From Streptomyces sp. cg36 (GTDB lineage: Bacteria > Actinomycetota > Actinomycetes > Streptomycetales > Streptomycetaceae), in NCBI RefSeq assembly GCF_041080675.1, contig NZ_CP163520.1, forward strand, positions 8,399,501 to 8,463,500: 64,000 bases of DNA, read 5' to 3'. The notes beneath the pieces were generated by a model. The model saw only the letters and a program-made list of their open reading frames with translations. It searched no databases and was not told the origin of the DNA. Position 1 is the first letter of the stretch. The number at the start of each line of letters is the position of its first letter. Position numbers and translations under genes: made by a program. Positions 62,986 through 64,000 of the stretch are shown one piece after another.

Positions 62986-63926
62986 GGCTGGCGCCGGGAC
63001 GAGGAGGCGAGAGCATGACGGGGGCCGGCCGTGTGGGCGGGCCGCTGGACCGGGGGAAGCGTGTGTGCTGTGCAGTTCGCGGCGGCCTCGTGCAGGAGCG
63101 TGGCACTGCCTGCCCCGTCCGCCGTCCGAGCGGCCAACTCGTCCAGAAGGTGCTGCTGTTCCATGCCGGGGGGTCCGTTGCGGTAGGTGGCGCTGGCGGA
63201 GCTCTCCTCGACCCACACGGCGGGCCTGTGGGGGCCGGGCAGGGTCAGCTGGAGGAGGTCACTGCCCTGGGAGCGCTGCGGGCGGGCGGTTGCGGCGGGG
63301 ATGATGCGGATGTCCGCGCGCCGCTCGTCAACCACCGTGCACAGATGGGTGAGCTGGTCGGCCAGCGGATCGGGCATACCGGGTGCACCAGCGACCCGGC
63401 GCGTGAGAACGGGCGCATCCAGGATCACCTCGGCGTGCTCCCACGTGTGATGGTCGAACACGCCAGGCCGCTGCCCAGGGCGGGCGCTGCTGTGATCCAG
63501 CACCGTTGCCGGGCGCAGCCGTTCCAGGCCGGCCGCGTAAGCGGGGGTGCGCACGAGCGCGGGGACGGCCCGGTCGCTGAACACCCGGATACGGAGCGCA
63601 CAGCCTTCGAGGGCTGCGAGCCGCGGCTGCCAGCCGACGGCGGCGTCGGTGAGGGTGTGGCCCGGGGCCTCATCACGGCCGGCTGCGGCCCAGCCCGCCA
63701 GAATCTCGTGCACGTGAGGGGGCTGGCAGTACAGCCGCAGCAGGCGGTCCAGGCTTGCCTGCGGGGGAGCTGCCCGGCCGCTCTCACCGTCGGCGAGTTC
63801 CGCCGCGGAGACGCGGGCGGCGGCCGCTGCCAGGGCGCGGCTGACGCCCCACCGGCGGCGCATCTGGGTCAGGCTGGCGCCCAGGACCAGCAGGCCCACC
63901 GGCGGGCTGGGGAAGGTCACGGTCAT
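62982..63926 (-). CDS. DUF5753 (Scr1-type) regulator, 314 aa
   Basis: A shortened HTH-like N-terminus (QMRRRWGVSRALAAAAARVS, AAELADGESGRAAPP) is followed by the DUF5753 region (about 85-285): LRIRVFSDRAVPALVRTPAY, RRADIRIIPAATARPQR, PAVWVEESSASATY. Such proteins are Streptomyces regulators often paired with small DUF397 partners, which are not seen here. ATG at 63926 with GAGAG upstream; GTG at 63938 possible. First gene of a four-gene minus-strand operon; the promoter lies at or beyond 63940. Confidence 0.75.
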   Translation of the reverse strand: MTVTFPSPPVGLLVLGASLTQMRRRWGVSRALAAAAARVSAAELADGESGRAAPPQASLDRLLRLYCQPPHVHEILAGWAAAGRDEAPGHTLTDAAVGWQPRLAALEGCALRIRVFSDRAVPALVRTPAYAAGLERLRPATVLDHSSARPGQRPGVFDHHTWEHAEVILDAPVLTRRVAGAPGMPDPLADQLTHLCTVVDERRADIRIIPAATARPQRSQGSDLLQLTLPGPHRPAVWVEESSASATYRNGPPGMEQQHLLDELAARTADGAGSATLLHEAAANCTAHTLPPVQRPAHTAGPRHALASSSRRQP

Positions 63927-64000
63927 GATCACTCTCACAGGGCGGGGAGGCGGAGGGGGGAGTGCGGGGGCGTGGCGAGGAGCGCGTAGGCGCCTGAATA

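Noticed and set aside
1..64000. tRNA or rRNA genes
   Set aside because: No cloverleaf or rRNA-like segment was recognised on either strand; a covariance search would be needed to exclude them fully.

Overview
The window is very GC-rich, uses many GTG and TTG starts, and carries families typical of Streptomyces: a CspA / DEAD-box helicase / SCO5918-type cluster, DUF2637, a DUF5753 (Scr1-type) regulator and SpoIIE-type phosphatases. It is most likely a Streptomyces chromosome segment, probably from an accessory or arm region, because it is dense in insertion sequences, gene remnants and defence genes. Everything here was read from the sequence alone; no database search was run.

Bases 1-10,560 are mostly housekeeping or stress genes on both strands. 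They are a small membrane protein, two PRC-barrel paralogues, a GAF/SpoIIE phosphatase, a fatty-acid desaturase, an IS110 transposase, a YbdK-type carboxylate-amine ligase, and the cold-shock cluster (csp, DEAD-box helicase, SCO5918-like) with strong palindromic terminators.

Bases 10,560-24,460 are scarred. There is a ketosynthase stub, a cut IS5 transposase, a group II intron reverse-transcriptase tail, and a truncated ribosome-inactivating protein (RIP). Intact genes follow: an AraC regulator, a two-component pair, and a complete secreted RIP. Next come a divergent XRE/NB-ARC/TPR regulator and, about 4 kb further on, a secreted ricin-B-type lectin. A toxic ricin A-like enzyme and a ricin B-like lectin are thus encoded separately within 6 kb.

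Bases 24,460-45,000 form a defence and mobile-element region. It begins with a DUF2637 membrane protein. Three type I-E CRISPR arrays (7, 32 and 40 repeats) lie here. The first two have near-identical duplicated leaders separated by an ISKra4-type element. Between arrays 2 and 3 sit a large STAND-type NTPase with a divergent small partner, a tandem double zeta-toxin-like kinase, and several HTH proteins, two of them with C-terminal membrane segments.

Bases 45,000-60,780 hold an IS21 element and the cas locus. A Cas3 with intact catalytic motifs is frameshifted and truncated. Beside it, at the head of a complete cse1-cse2-cas7-cas5-cas6e set, is a full-length Cas3-like protein. Its Walker A, motif III and motif VI, and one metal-binding histidine, are degraded. 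Between cas6e and cas1 lies a two-repeat degenerate mini-array with a spacer of exactly 32 nt and its own candidate promoter, resembling the crRNA-like regulators known from other CRISPR systems. cas1, cas2 and a fourth array (16 repeats) follow; the array-4 leader core overlaps the end of cas2. All four leaders share an ungapped 43-nt block.

Bases 60,880-63,930 are a tightly packed minus-strand operon: a DUF5753 regulator, a double-wHTH GntR protein, a SAM methyltransferase and a GNAT acetyltransferase.
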